Below, piece after piece: positions 6,969 to 13,959 of a DNA stretch of 15,441 nucleotides. The stretch comes from JBALVT01 sp047612385 (GTDB lineage: Bacteria; Pseudomonadota; Gammaproteobacteria; Pseudomonadales; Halieaceae), in NCBI GenBank assembly GCA_047612385.1, contig JBLGAR010000108.1, positions 1 to 15,441 of the forward strand, in the 5' to 3' direction. Position 1 is the first letter of the stretch, and each line of letters begins with the position of its first letter. The notes under the pieces were generated by a model. It had not been told where the DNA came from, searched no databases, and saw only the letters and a list, made by a program, of their open reading frames with translations. The translations under genes and the position numbers were made by a program.

Positions 6969-7209
6969 AAAATTCTGACGCTGGACAGATGTCGCAAAAG
7001 TGGTGCGAGCGCACACCACCAGGATGTTGGCTTTGTTCCGGATACTACCAATAGCGCCTAAGCAACTCGCCATTTTTGCTTCCGCTCCCTAGAATTTTTT
7101 GAATCTGTGATGTGTGTCGCTGTTTGAACTAGCAATAGGACATGCAAACTGTCCATACTTTCGTCACAGATAACATACAGGTGACGTTTTTCGTGTCGGA
7201 GTGTAAGCA
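6860..7209. other. Gene-poor region before the 62-residue ORF
   Basis: Besides the fragment ending at 6968, this stretch has three inverted repeats: GTGGTG/CACCAC at 7000-7019, GGACA/TGTCC at 7138-7154, and CGTCAC/GTGACG at 7162-7186 followed by five T. A minus-strand open frame crosses most of it but also runs through the inverted repeat behind the 6220 gene and has no family resemblance, so it is not called. No RNA gene was recognised. Confidence 0.45.
7162..7191 (+). terminator. Hairpin with T-run, possible terminator or attenuator
   Basis: A perfect 6-base stem CGTCAC/GTGACG with a 13-base loop is followed by TTTTT (7187-7191). The stem is short and the loop long for a strong terminator. 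It ends 19 bases before the ATG of the 62-residue ORF, so it may end an upstream transcript or sit in that gene's leader. Confidence 0.3.
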
Positions 7210-7398
7210 ATGAGTATTCGCCAGGAGGCTAATAGCAATACGCCTTCTAATATTGAGCATAACCTAGCTAATCAGAAGCTAAATGATTTCGAGACTGACT
7301 CTGAGCATTACGAAGAAATCTCGGAGGACGCTTACAAGCAGAACTCTGTCTATCGGGCCATCAGCGAGATTTCATCCGAGAAACATAAAGCCGCTTAG
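7210..7398 (+). CDS. Small acidic protein of unknown function
   Basis: A 62-residue, strongly hydrophilic protein rich in Glu, Asp, Asn and Ser (for example DSEHYEEISEDAY at about 30-42). It has no signal peptide, no membrane segment, no cysteine and no recognisable domain; it could be partly disordered. It is called because the ATG has a good ribosome binding site (CGGAG, eight bases upstream) and lies behind a structured leader with two inverted repeats. No partner gene adjoins it, so a toxin-antitoxin or phage role cannot be claimed. It may be an orphan accessory gene or a chance ORF. Confidence 0.5.
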   Translation: MSIRQEANSNTPSNIEHNLANQKLNDFETDSEHYEEISEDAYKQNSVYRAISEISSEKHKAA

Positions 7399-7653
7399 CC
7401 GACCGCGCTTTCTTCGATCTAGCTCTTCGACATTACATAATCCCAAGGATTTAAGTCGCTGCTATTCACCAGCGATAACACCTGATCAGGCGATGTTCCC
7501 AGTCTTTCTTCACAAAGCGGTTGGGAAATCTACCACTATCCATGCATAGTGCCGCAACACAACTGGCGGGGGTCAGAGTGAACCGATAACATGGGTAATA
7601 ATCAAAGAGACCAGGCTGCAAGGAGTCCGTCTCATCCAAAGAGGTTCCGTCTA
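7399..7653. other. Intergenic stretch with several palindromes
   Basis: No gene is supported here. The stretch has the hairpin TCGCTG/CAGCGA (7456-7475), the perfect palindrome CCTGATCAGG (7481-7490), the hairpin CACTAT/ATAGTG (7534-7551) and GGGGGTCAGAGTGAACC (7568-7584), a string that resembles repeats I associate with REP-type transposase loci. An ATG at 7591, in frame with the downstream gene, has no good ribosome binding site. Confidence 0.45.
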
Positions 7654-8166
7654 ATGAAAGTCAGGTTCGCAATTCACATTCTAGGCGCTGTTTTTCTATC
7701 GCTGAGCCTCAGCCCATTGGCGGCACCTCAAAAGCCGCCTTTAATAGAAAAACTTTCGGTCGTGGGCACGCAGCGCATGACTTCTCAACGATCTCTGATC
7801 GACGACCTCGTCGGCCGAAATTTCGGCAGCGGTTTCAACGGCAACAAAACTCACGACATAGCGCTGTTACAGCGCGCATTGGACCGCAGATTGGTTACTT
7901 CCCAGCAGACACCGGAACTACAGGCCATGGGAATAATCTTAGGTGATTTGTTGGCCGCTGATCTCGGTATGCACTGGGTGGTCTACCAGGATCATCTGGG
8001 GCGCAGCAAAGCCCTGCGGTACCGGGAAACGGATAACTATTTGTTCCCGGTGACTATGATTTCAAGACGCAGAGAAGTGGATAACCGCGAGCCTGTCGTC
8101 GAGATTTACCAGAAGGCTTATGACATTGTTATTGCAGCACAAAAAAAGCCAGCTCCCCTTCAGTGA
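7654..8166 (+). CDS. Exported DUF3806-domain protein
   Basis: A 170-residue protein with a cleavable signal peptide (MKVRFAIHILGAVF..., cut probably after LAA at residue 24), hence periplasmic. The mature part matches the DUF3806 family as I know it: LGDLLAADLGMHWVVYQD at about 96-113, then GRSKALRYRET, then the signature LFPVTMISRR at 130-139. The family has no established function. The start at 7654 is preferred over an in-frame ATG at 7591 because it has AAGAGG nine bases upstream and puts the signal sequence at the N-terminus. It is followed after 71 bases by the MCE transport operon on the same strand; whether they share a transcript is not clear. Confidence 0.8.
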   Translation: MKVRFAIHILGAVFLSLSLSPLAAPQKPPLIEKLSVVGTQRMTSQRSLIDDLVGRNFGSGFNGNKTHDIALLQRALDRRLVTSQQTPELQAMGIILGDLLAADLGMHWVVYQDHLGRSKALRYRETDNYLFPVTMISRRREVDNREPVVEIYQKAYDIVIAAQKKPAPLQ

Positions 8167-8237
8167 CCCCATCTGGCATTTGGCCAAGCGAGCGCTTACA
8201 CTGAGCCGTCAATTCAGGTTTCATTAAAAGCCACTGC

Positions 8238-9371
8238 ATGGATCAGCTTCAAGCCGGATTTCACTTGCATCTCGATGACCAGAATGTCGCCACTTTAGCG
8301 ATGACTGGAAATTGGGTGCAAGGTCAGGGGGGTAAATCCTTCGCTCAAGTCGAAGCCGACCTGCTCTCATCAAACACCTGTGAACTCACCGTAGATGGCT
8401 CCGGATTAGGCAGCTGGGATTCGGCCCTAATGGCATGTCTACTGCGATTTCACAATGCTTGCACTGACGCCGACATTGTCTTCAAAACCCGTGAAATGCC
8501 CGAAGGTATAGATCAGTTATTAGGTCTGGCGACCGCAGTTAAACCCCATAAATCTCTTCAAGGCAGTAAATCCGGCTCACTGCTGTCCTCTCTCAACCCA
8601 ATGGTCGGTTTGCGCGACGCAGTTGCGAAGCTGGCTGAATCGCTGGGGTTTATTGGCGAGGTGATGGTCGCATTGTCTAAGCTGGCGAGCGGCAAGGCGA
8701 ATACCCGACTCGTAGATTTCTGGAGTTTTGTTCACCAGGCTGGGCCAAATGCTTTCGGGATTATCAGCCTTACCAGTGTACTGGTGGGTATGATCCTGGC
8801 CTATTTAGGCGCCGTACAATTGCAGCAATTTGGCGCCGAAATCTATGTAGCCGATCTCGTGGTTATCGGCACGCTCCGTGAAATGGGTGTTCTAATGACC
8901 GCGGTAGTGATGTCGGGCAGGACAGGTGCTGCCTATGCCGCACAGCTGGGAACCATGCAGACCAATGAGGAAATTGACGCCATTACCACAATGGGCATTT
9001 CACCCATGGAGTTTTTGGTGATTCCCCGGATGTTGGCCCTGGTAGCAGTGATGCCGCTGCTGACACTCTACGCCAATGTGTTGGGCGTCTTCGGTGGCAG
9101 CCTGGTAGCTGCTGGGATGGGAATCTCACCCCTTCAATATTTGAACCAAACCGAGGCCGCTATTACCTTCACTCATATTTTCGTCGGCCTTTTCAAGAGC
9201 ATTATTTTCGGCGTTCTCATCGCTATCGCCGGGTGTCGCGCAGGTATAAACTCGGGGCGCAGTTCCGCCGCAGTGGGCGAGGCGGCCACCAAAGCTGTTG
9301 TCACCGCGATCATTTATCTCATTGTCGCTGATGCCACCATTAACATTTTGTTTCAGCAGTTGGGCATATGA
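8238..9371 (+). CDS. STAS-MlaE fusion permease of an MCE-type ABC transporter
   Basis: Inner-membrane permease of an MCE (Mla-like) lipid transport system, 377 residues. Residues 1 to about 95 form a soluble STAS-like domain (VDGSGLGSWDSALMACLL at 52-69), the equivalent of the separate MlaB subunit. Residues ~125-377 are the MlaE permease with about five membrane segments and the family signature at 214-264, including REMGVLMTAVV, SGRTGAAYAAQLGTM and EEIDAITTMGI. The expected substrate is phospholipid or another hydrophobic molecule; the sequence does not fix substrate or direction. It is the first gene of a four-gene operon and overlaps the ATPase gene by four bases (ATGA). Pseudomonas has, as I recall, a similar permease-ATPase-MCE-lipoprotein set. 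Confidence 0.92.
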   Translation: MDQLQAGFHLHLDDQNVATLAMTGNWVQGQGGKSFAQVEADLLSSNTCELTVDGSGLGSWDSALMACLLRFHNACTDADIVFKTREMPEGIDQLLGLATAVKPHKSLQGSKSGSLLSSLNPMVGLRDAVAKLAESLGFIGEVMVALSKLASGKANTRLVDFWSFVHQAGPNAFGIISLTSVLVGMILAYLGAVQLQQFGAEIYVADLVVIGTLREMGVLMTAVVMSGRTGAAYAAQLGTMQTNEEIDAITTMGISPMEFLVIPRMLALVAVMPLLTLYANVLGVFGGSLVAAGMGISPLQYLNQTEAAITFTHIFVGLFKSIIFGVLIAIAGCRAGINSGRSSAAVGEAATKAVVTAIIYLIVADATINILFQQLGI

Positions 9372-10156
9372 ACGCCAAGCAAGAAGCAAAGGTTCATATC
9401 GGAATACGCGACCTGACCATGGCCTACGGGTCATTCGTCTTGCAGCGAGAGCTGAATTTCAACATTAACCGAGGCGATGTTTTTGTCATTATGGGGGGAA
9501 GCGGGTGTGGAAAGAGCACCTTGCTAAAGCACATGCTCGGCCTTATATCACCGGCCAAAGGCGATATTCTTTACGATGGCGTAAGCTTCACCCACTCGAG
9601 CGAGGAGCAACAAAACAAGATGCGCCAGCGCTGGGGGATCACCTACCAATCCGGCGGATTGTTTAGCGCCATGACAACAGCAGAAAATATAGCGCTACCA
9701 CTGCAACTGTATACAGACTATAACGGCTCAGAAATACAAGATATTGTAGCCTACAAGCTCTCCCTGGTTGGTCTAGCGGGATACCAGGATTTTTACCCTT
9801 CGGAAATTAGCGGCGGAATGAGAAAAAGAGCGGCCCTAGCCCGAGCCATCGCGCTGGACCCTGAAATTTTGTTTTTTGATGAACCCTCAGCTGGTCTGGA
9901 CCCTATTAGTTCTAGATTGCTCGACGAGCTGATTGTACAAATGCAGGAATCACTCGGCGCTACCGTCGTGATGGTAACCCATGAGCTTCCCAGTATTTTT
10001 GATATTGCTACTAACTCGGTGTATCTAGACGCAAACACTAGAACCATGATTGGCTACGGAAACCCCAATGAACTTAGGGATAAAACGGACCAAGCCGTCG
10101 TGCGACAATTCCTGACCCGGGGCATATCACCGCCCACAGAGGAAGAAAATGAGTAA
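9368..10156 (+). CDS. MlaF-type ABC transporter ATPase
   Basis: Cytoplasmic ATPase of the MCE transporter, 262 residues. All ABC motifs are intact: Walker A GGSGCGKST (43-51), Q-loop Q94, signature SGGMRKRAALARA (148-160), Walker B ILFFDE (167-172) and the H-loop histidine H205. The SGGMRKR form of the signature is characteristic of the MlaF branch rather than of amino-acid or sugar importers. The start codon overlaps the permease stop, and the last eight bases overlap the MCE gene, indicating tight coupling and a fixed subunit ratio. Confidence 0.95.
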   Translation: MNAKQEAKVHIGIRDLTMAYGSFVLQRELNFNINRGDVFVIMGGSGCGKSTLLKHMLGLISPAKGDILYDGVSFTHSSEEQQNKMRQRWGITYQSGGLFSAMTTAENIALPLQLYTDYNGSEIQDIVAYKLSLVGLAGYQDFYPSEISGGMRKRAALARAIALDPEILFFDEPSAGLDPISSRLLDELIVQMQESLGATVVMVTHELPSIFDIATNSVYLDANTRTMIGYGNPNELRDKTDQAVVRQFLTRGISPPTEEENE

Positions 10157-11117
10157 TACATCGAACCACGTATCAATTGGTGCCTTTTTTTTGGGCGCTT
10201 TGGTAATTGCTGTTGCGGGTATTTTATTTGTCAGTGGCTCGGGTATTGGCCAGGACCGAACCACCGTCGTCATGGTTTTCGATGGTTCAGTGAAAGGCTT
10301 GTCAGTCGGCGCGCCGGTGACCTTAAGAGGCGTGGAGATCGGGCAAATCTCAAACATCGATCTAATTTTTGATGCCGATACCATCGATATTATAATGTTT
10401 GTTGAGGCCGAAATTCGCGAAGAAAACATACAACGCAGAGGTGATGCCGAGGGAGATTTCATCGAGGAAATGATCGCCAGAGGCTTGCGCGCGCAGCTCA
10501 ACACGCAGAGCTTACTGACTGGATTATTGTATGTGCAGCTTGATTTCCACCCCAACAGCGAGCTGGTGCTGGCAGACACTAATTCTCCCTACACGCAGAT
10601 TCCGACAATACCTACCGACTTACAACGCCTGAGCAGAGAGTTTGATTCAATCAATTTCTCGCAAGTGGCAGAGGATTTATCCAGCATTTCACGCGGTTTG
10701 AAAACCTTTATTCTCAATGAAGACTTTCAGAAAATGCCTCAGGACCTCAATAGAACGCTCACTGCGGTAGAGACAATGAGCAATACGCTCAGCGAACAGC
10801 TGAAAACCTCTGGACCCCAGATCGGTGCCCTGGTTGCCAAGGCGGCAATTACACTGGATGCGGCAACAGCCGAGATTCCAAAATTGTCTCAAGCAGCGCA
10901 AGAGACCTTCTTAAGTTTGGATAAAGCACTGGGCAACTTTAACAGCGCTGTGAGCGAGATAGACCACCTGGTATCCGACGACTCTTCCACTGTATACGAA
11001 CTCAACAGAGCGCTACAGGAACTGGCGCTCGCGGGAAGAGCGATGCAATTGTTGGCCAAAACCCTGGAAGAGCAACCCGAGGCTTTACTGCGCGGAAAAC
11101 GAGAGGAAAAACCCTAA
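10149..11117 (+). CDS. MlaD-type MCE-domain protein
   Basis: A 322-residue inner-membrane-anchored periplasmic protein that binds the hydrophobic cargo. One N-terminal membrane segment (about 10-29) is followed by a single MCE domain (about 37-115) with the family's GLSVGAPVTLRGVEIGQIS at 50-68 and the hydrophobic LLTGLLYVQLDF at 122-133. The remaining ~180 residues are predicted helical or coiled-coil with many Leu, Ala, Gln and Ser; such tails in MCE proteins can build a periplasm-spanning tube. It is longer than E. coli MlaD (~183) and nearer to single-MCE proteins paired with PqiC-like lipoproteins. A strong ribosome binding site (GAGGAAG) lies in the end of the ATPase gene. Confidence 0.93.
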   Translation: MSNTSNHVSIGAFFLGALVIAVAGILFVSGSGIGQDRTTVVMVFDGSVKGLSVGAPVTLRGVEIGQISNIDLIFDADTIDIIMFVEAEIREENIQRRGDAEGDFIEEMIARGLRAQLNTQSLLTGLLYVQLDFHPNSELVLADTNSPYTQIPTIPTDLQRLSREFDSINFSQVAEDLSSISRGLKTFILNEDFQKMPQDLNRTLTAVETMSNTLSEQLKTSGPQIGALVAKAAITLDAATAEIPKLSQAAQETFLSLDKALGNFNSAVSEIDHLVSDDSSTVYELNRALQELALAGRAMQLLAKTLEEQPEALLRGKREEKP

Positions 11118-11737
11118 TGGCAGCCTTTAAAAACCGACTACTCATTGTGCTGTGTGCGAGCATTCTATCTGCCTGCGGTAGCTCTCCCGTCAGTAACTAC
11201 TACCTTCTCAACGCGATGGGGACCCCCAATGCAGGTGCACAATCTCCCTCATTGGGCATAGGCCCTATCGAAATTCCGGAGTACCTGAACCGAAATCGCC
11301 TCGTATACAACCTCGAGGGAAATCTGCTGCATGTCGCCAGTAACGAGCGCTGGGCAGAGCCTCTCACCAATGGTGTAGCGCGAGTGATAGGACTGAATCT
11401 CAGCAGCTTATTGAACACTGAGAATGTCCAAGGATTTCCATGGTATCGCAGCCAAAAACCAGACTACGGCATCCAGATAAGCGTAATATCTCTAAATGCG
11501 AATGACACAATGGCGAACCTTACGGCAGAATGGGTGGTCCAGAAACCGCAAGCAGAAAAATTTCTGATTCGAAGAATATCGACGTTTTCGCAAGATCTTC
11601 CCGCTGGCACAGTCACGCCAGCCCAGATCGCGCCTGCCTACAGCAAACTGTTACAACAGCTGAGCGAACTTATCGCGGCTACTATCTCCGCCGATGTCGC
11701 CGCAAGTAGTAGCCACGACCAAAAGCTTGAACATTAA
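11117..11737 (+). CDS. PqiC-like ABC transport auxiliary lipoprotein
   Basis: A 206-residue lipoprotein with a signal sequence ending in the lipobox LSAC (C20). It fits the ABC-transport auxiliary family that includes PqiC/YmbA: short N-terminus with YYLL, the early strand IGPIEIPEYLNRNRLVY (about 48-64), and the block RWAEPLTNGVARVI (about 79-92). It probably sits in the outer membrane and receives the MCE channel, as proposed for PqiC. The ATG shares one base with the preceding stop (TAATG). It is the last gene of the operon; its end overlaps the converging SDR gene by four bases, and no separate terminator is seen. Confidence 0.88.
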   Translation: MAAFKNRLLIVLCASILSACGSSPVSNYYLLNAMGTPNAGAQSPSLGIGPIEIPEYLNRNRLVYNLEGNLLHVASNERWAEPLTNGVARVIGLNLSSLLNTENVQGFPWYRSQKPDYGIQISVISLNANDTMANLTAEWVVQKPQAEKFLIRRISTFSQDLPAGTVTPAQIAPAYSKLLQQLSELIAATISADVAASSSHDQKLEH

Positions 11738-12498
11738 AAGTCGTCGGTTCTCATCATTGCGTCGGAACCACCATCGACGAAGAAAACAGAGCCGCACACA
11801 AAACTAGCCTGGTCACTGAGCATGAAACGCATCACGCTGGCTATCTGATCAGGTTGCGCTGTGCCGCCCCACGGCACCGTCTCGGCAAACTCCCGCATTA
11901 CACTTCCAAGCTCTTTGTCGGCGTAAACCCGCTCGGTCAACGGCGTATTGGTAATCCCGGGCGCTACAGCGTTCAGGCGCACGCCGGCGGAGGCATACTC
12001 AACAACATTGCGCCTCATCCAAATTGTCAGCGCCCGCTTGCTGCCTGCATAGGCTGTATGCCCATCTCGATTTTCAATGTCGGCACAAGCCGCCGCCTCG
12101 TCGCCCGCAAGACATGCCTGCACAAACGGGTTGTCGTTTGCCATCATCGGAGCGGAATTTGAGGCCACTATTAATACACTGCCGCGTTTTTTTGCCAGCA
12201 AATCTCGCAAACCTTCGACCGTAGCTACGGCCGCGAAGTAATTAACCTGGGCGATCATAGATAGAGGCTTGGCAACTGGCGGCAACCCCGCACAGGGGAT
12301 AAAGCCATCGAGCCCGCCGGGCGCTCTCTGCGCAATGCCATCCACAGCACTGCGCCGACCAGCGAGTGTAGACAGATCAGCAAGAATGTCTCCTTCTTTG
12401 ATATCCACAGAAATGACCTCGTGCCCGACCTCTATCAGTTGCCCCTTAAGCGCCGCGCCGATCCCCGTGGCACCGCCTGTCATCGCAAATATTCCCAT
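11734..12498 (-). CDS. SDR oxidoreductase, 3-alpha-hydroxysteroid dehydrogenase-like
   Basis: A 254-residue classical short-chain dehydrogenase. The nucleotide-binding TGGATGIG is at 7-14; D32 after the second strand favours NAD(H) over NADP(H); N86, a serine at 113 or 115, Y150 and K154 (YAGSK) make the catalytic set. Several stretches (DILADLST, YAGSKRALT, VRLNAVAPG, and the end VDGGSDAMMR) resemble the 3-alpha-hydroxysteroid dehydrogenase of Comamonas as I remember it, so a steroid or other bulky alcohol is a plausible substrate. SDR specificity is hard to read from sequence, so the substrate is inference. GAGG lies eight bases before the ATG. It is downstream of the SRAP gene, separated by a possible terminator. 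Confidence 0.88.
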   Translation of the reverse strand: MGIFAMTGGATGIGAALKGQLIEVGHEVISVDIKEGDILADLSTLAGRRSAVDGIAQRAPGGLDGFIPCAGLPPVAKPLSMIAQVNYFAAVATVEGLRDLLAKKRGSVLIVASNSAPMMANDNPFVQACLAGDEAAACADIENRDGHTAYAGSKRALTIWMRRNVVEYASAGVRLNAVAPGITNTPLTERVYADKELGSVMREFAETVPWGGTAQPDQIASVMRFMLSDQASFVCGSVFFVDGGSDAMMRTDDF

Positions 12499-12534
12499 TG
12501 TTGTATCCTCGTATTGCCTTGTTAAAAGCGTTAA

Positions 12535-12557
12535 TCAAAATGCAGTATAGATACTGC
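12535..12557 (-). terminator. Possible terminator behind the SRAP gene
   Basis: On the minus strand a perfect 7-base stem GCAGTAT/ATACTGC with a 2-base gap (really a 6-base stem with a 4-base loop) is followed by ATTTTGATT. The stem is AT-rich and the T-run short, so termination may be partial. Confidence 0.4.
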
Positions 12558-12588
12558 GATCACTATTCTTCCTAAAAGAGAAAATCAA

Positions 12589-13275
12589 CTAGGCGGCTAG
12601 AACAACGATCTCGCCCGCGGGCTCAAGCAATTCAGGCGTCTTGAGCCGCGAGTTCCCGATGGCTTTGTCCAGCGGTGCCAGATGCCATCGTTCTTTAAAC
12701 TCACTGCGAAAAATTTTGTCGTTGTCTGCAATAGTCTGCGTATTATCCAACCAGCGAACGCATTCGGAAGCTGTTAAAAGCACCGGCATGCGGCTGTGCC
12801 AGGGAGAAAAGGACTGCGCTGCTGCAGTGGTCACCAAAGTGCATGAGAGCATCGAATCTCCACCGCCCTCCCACACATCCCACAAAGCGGCAGCAGCCAT
12901 AGCACCCGACTCTGTTGAGATGTCATAGGGCTGTTTAACACCGGATAGAGTCTGCCACTCGATGAAACTGCTCATCGCGATAACGCCGCGCTGGGAGCGA
13001 AAGGGTTTCTTGTAAGCGCTGCGCGCGGACAGCGACTCACTGCGAGCATTGAACATCGCGTATTTCTGGTCGACTTGTTTTGCCCAGGACGGGGTCAACC
13101 ACCAGCGCGCCGAAACCAGCTCAACACCCTGTGAACTACCGGACCTGCCGCGAATAAGCGAGACCTGTTCTGTAGGCGCAATATTGATAGCCCGGGGCAA
13201 CTGCAAATCAATACCGAGGTCCTTCAGCAATTGCTGTAGCCCGGGGTTATCAATGACGTTAAATCTTCCACACAT
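12589..13275 (-). CDS. SRAP family protein (YedK/HMCES-type)
   Basis: A 228-residue SOS-response-associated peptidase-family protein. Members form a stable thiazolidine crosslink with abasic sites in single-stranded DNA through the N-terminal cysteine exposed when the initiator methionine is removed. The start must therefore be the ATG at 13275 (MCGRF), not the upstream in-frame ATG at 13314. All key residues are present: C2, N76 in FNARSE, E106 in SFIEW and H160 in HSRMP, nearly the same numbering as E. coli YedK. No LexA box is visible upstream and no imuA/imuB/dnaE2 cluster is nearby, so SOS control is not supported here. Confidence 0.93.
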   Translation of the reverse strand: MCGRFNVIDNPGLQQLLKDLGIDLQLPRAINIAPTEQVSLIRGRSGSSQGVELVSARWWLTPSWAKQVDQKYAMFNARSESLSARSAYKKPFRSQRGVIAMSSFIEWQTLSGVKQPYDISTESGAMAAAALWDVWEGGGDSMLSCTLVTTAAAQSFSPWHSRMPVLLTASECVRWLDNTQTIADNDKIFRSEFKERWHLAPLDKAIGNSRLKTPELLEPAGEIVVLAA

Positions 13276-13483
13276 TCTCACACTTTGCCGAAATTTAAGC
13301 AGGGGCGCAATCACCCTTCATCATCTTGGGACAAGGAGATGGCATTGCAAAGCAGGGTTGAAGTCTGCATTGATAAACCCGGGCTAGCTACTCGGCCCCC
13401 TCGATCAGGCGCGCTATGAGAAATCTTGCATGAATCCGTCCCCCAGTAGTACCCTGTCGATCGCTAAAACAGGAGACCAGCGG

Positions 13484-13918
13484 ATGAGCAACAAACCCCT
13501 GGCGCCGGCCATAGACGGTTGGCACACCATGAACGACAAACCGCATCTAATTGGCACTCAGTGCAAGAGCTGTGGAACCTATTTTTTCCCTAAGCAAAAT
13601 TACTTCTGCAAAAACCCGAGTTGCGAAAGCACAGAGTTTGATGAGGTTGAGCTGAGTCGAACGGGACATATCTGGAGTTATACCAACGCCTGCTATAAGC
13701 CCCCTGCCCCCTTCGTTGCATCCGACCCCCATGTGCCCTATGCAATAGCAGCGGTGCAGTTGGAAAAAGAACAGATGGTCGTTTTGGGGCAAGTAGTCTC
13801 CGGGCTCACGGTTGACGATCTAAAAGTGGGAATGCCAATGGAGTTAGTGCTTGAGACCTTGCATGAAACTGAAGAGGACACAAAAGTGACCTGGAAATGG
13901 CAGCCTGCTAAAACCTAA
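13484..13918 (+). CDS. DUF35 zinc-ribbon/OB-fold protein
   Basis: A 144-residue cytoplasmic protein of the DUF35 family. The N-terminal rubredoxin-like zinc ribbon has C27, C30, C42 and C47 (CxxC...CxxxxC), followed by an OB-fold with GHIWSYTN and PYAIAAVQL, a typical acyl-CoA-associated form. Such proteins act as obligate partners of thiolase-fold enzymes, for example the ChsH2 DUF35 domain with the aldolase Ltp2 in steroid side-chain degradation. The thiolase-fold gene follows by 41 bases, supporting a complex. The start at 13484 has GGAGA seven bases upstream; an in-frame ATG at 13430 has none. Confidence 0.9.
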   Translation: MSNKPLAPAIDGWHTMNDKPHLIGTQCKSCGTYFFPKQNYFCKNPSCESTEFDEVELSRTGHIWSYTNACYKPPAPFVASDPHVPYAIAAVQLEKEQMVVLGQVVSGLTVDDLKVGMPMELVLETLHETEEDTKVTWKWQPAKT

Positions 13919-13959
13919 GTTCAGACTTTGCGCAACAATGAATTGGAGTGGTAAGTAAT

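Noticed and set aside
7036..7070. Second attC end (GCGCCTAAGCAACTCGCC)
   Set aside because: It differs from RYYYAAC by an inserted base and has no paired right half nearby.
6735..7073. Minus-strand open frame of 112 codons
   Set aside because: It runs through the inverted repeat and into the end of the 6220 gene, resembles no family I know, and an overlapping second frame is equally open; likely a by-product of base composition.
5771..7653. tRNA, CRISPR array or transposase in the gene-poor region
   Set aside because: No T-loop-like GTTCGA context with a cloverleaf, no regularly spaced repeats, and no recognisable transposase or integrase frame.
13276..13314. Upstream start for the SRAP gene
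   Set aside because: The catalytic cysteine must be residue 2, which requires the ATG at 13275.
13276..13483. LexA box upstream of the SRAP gene
   Set aside because: No CTGT(N8)ACAG-type site was found in the divergent region.
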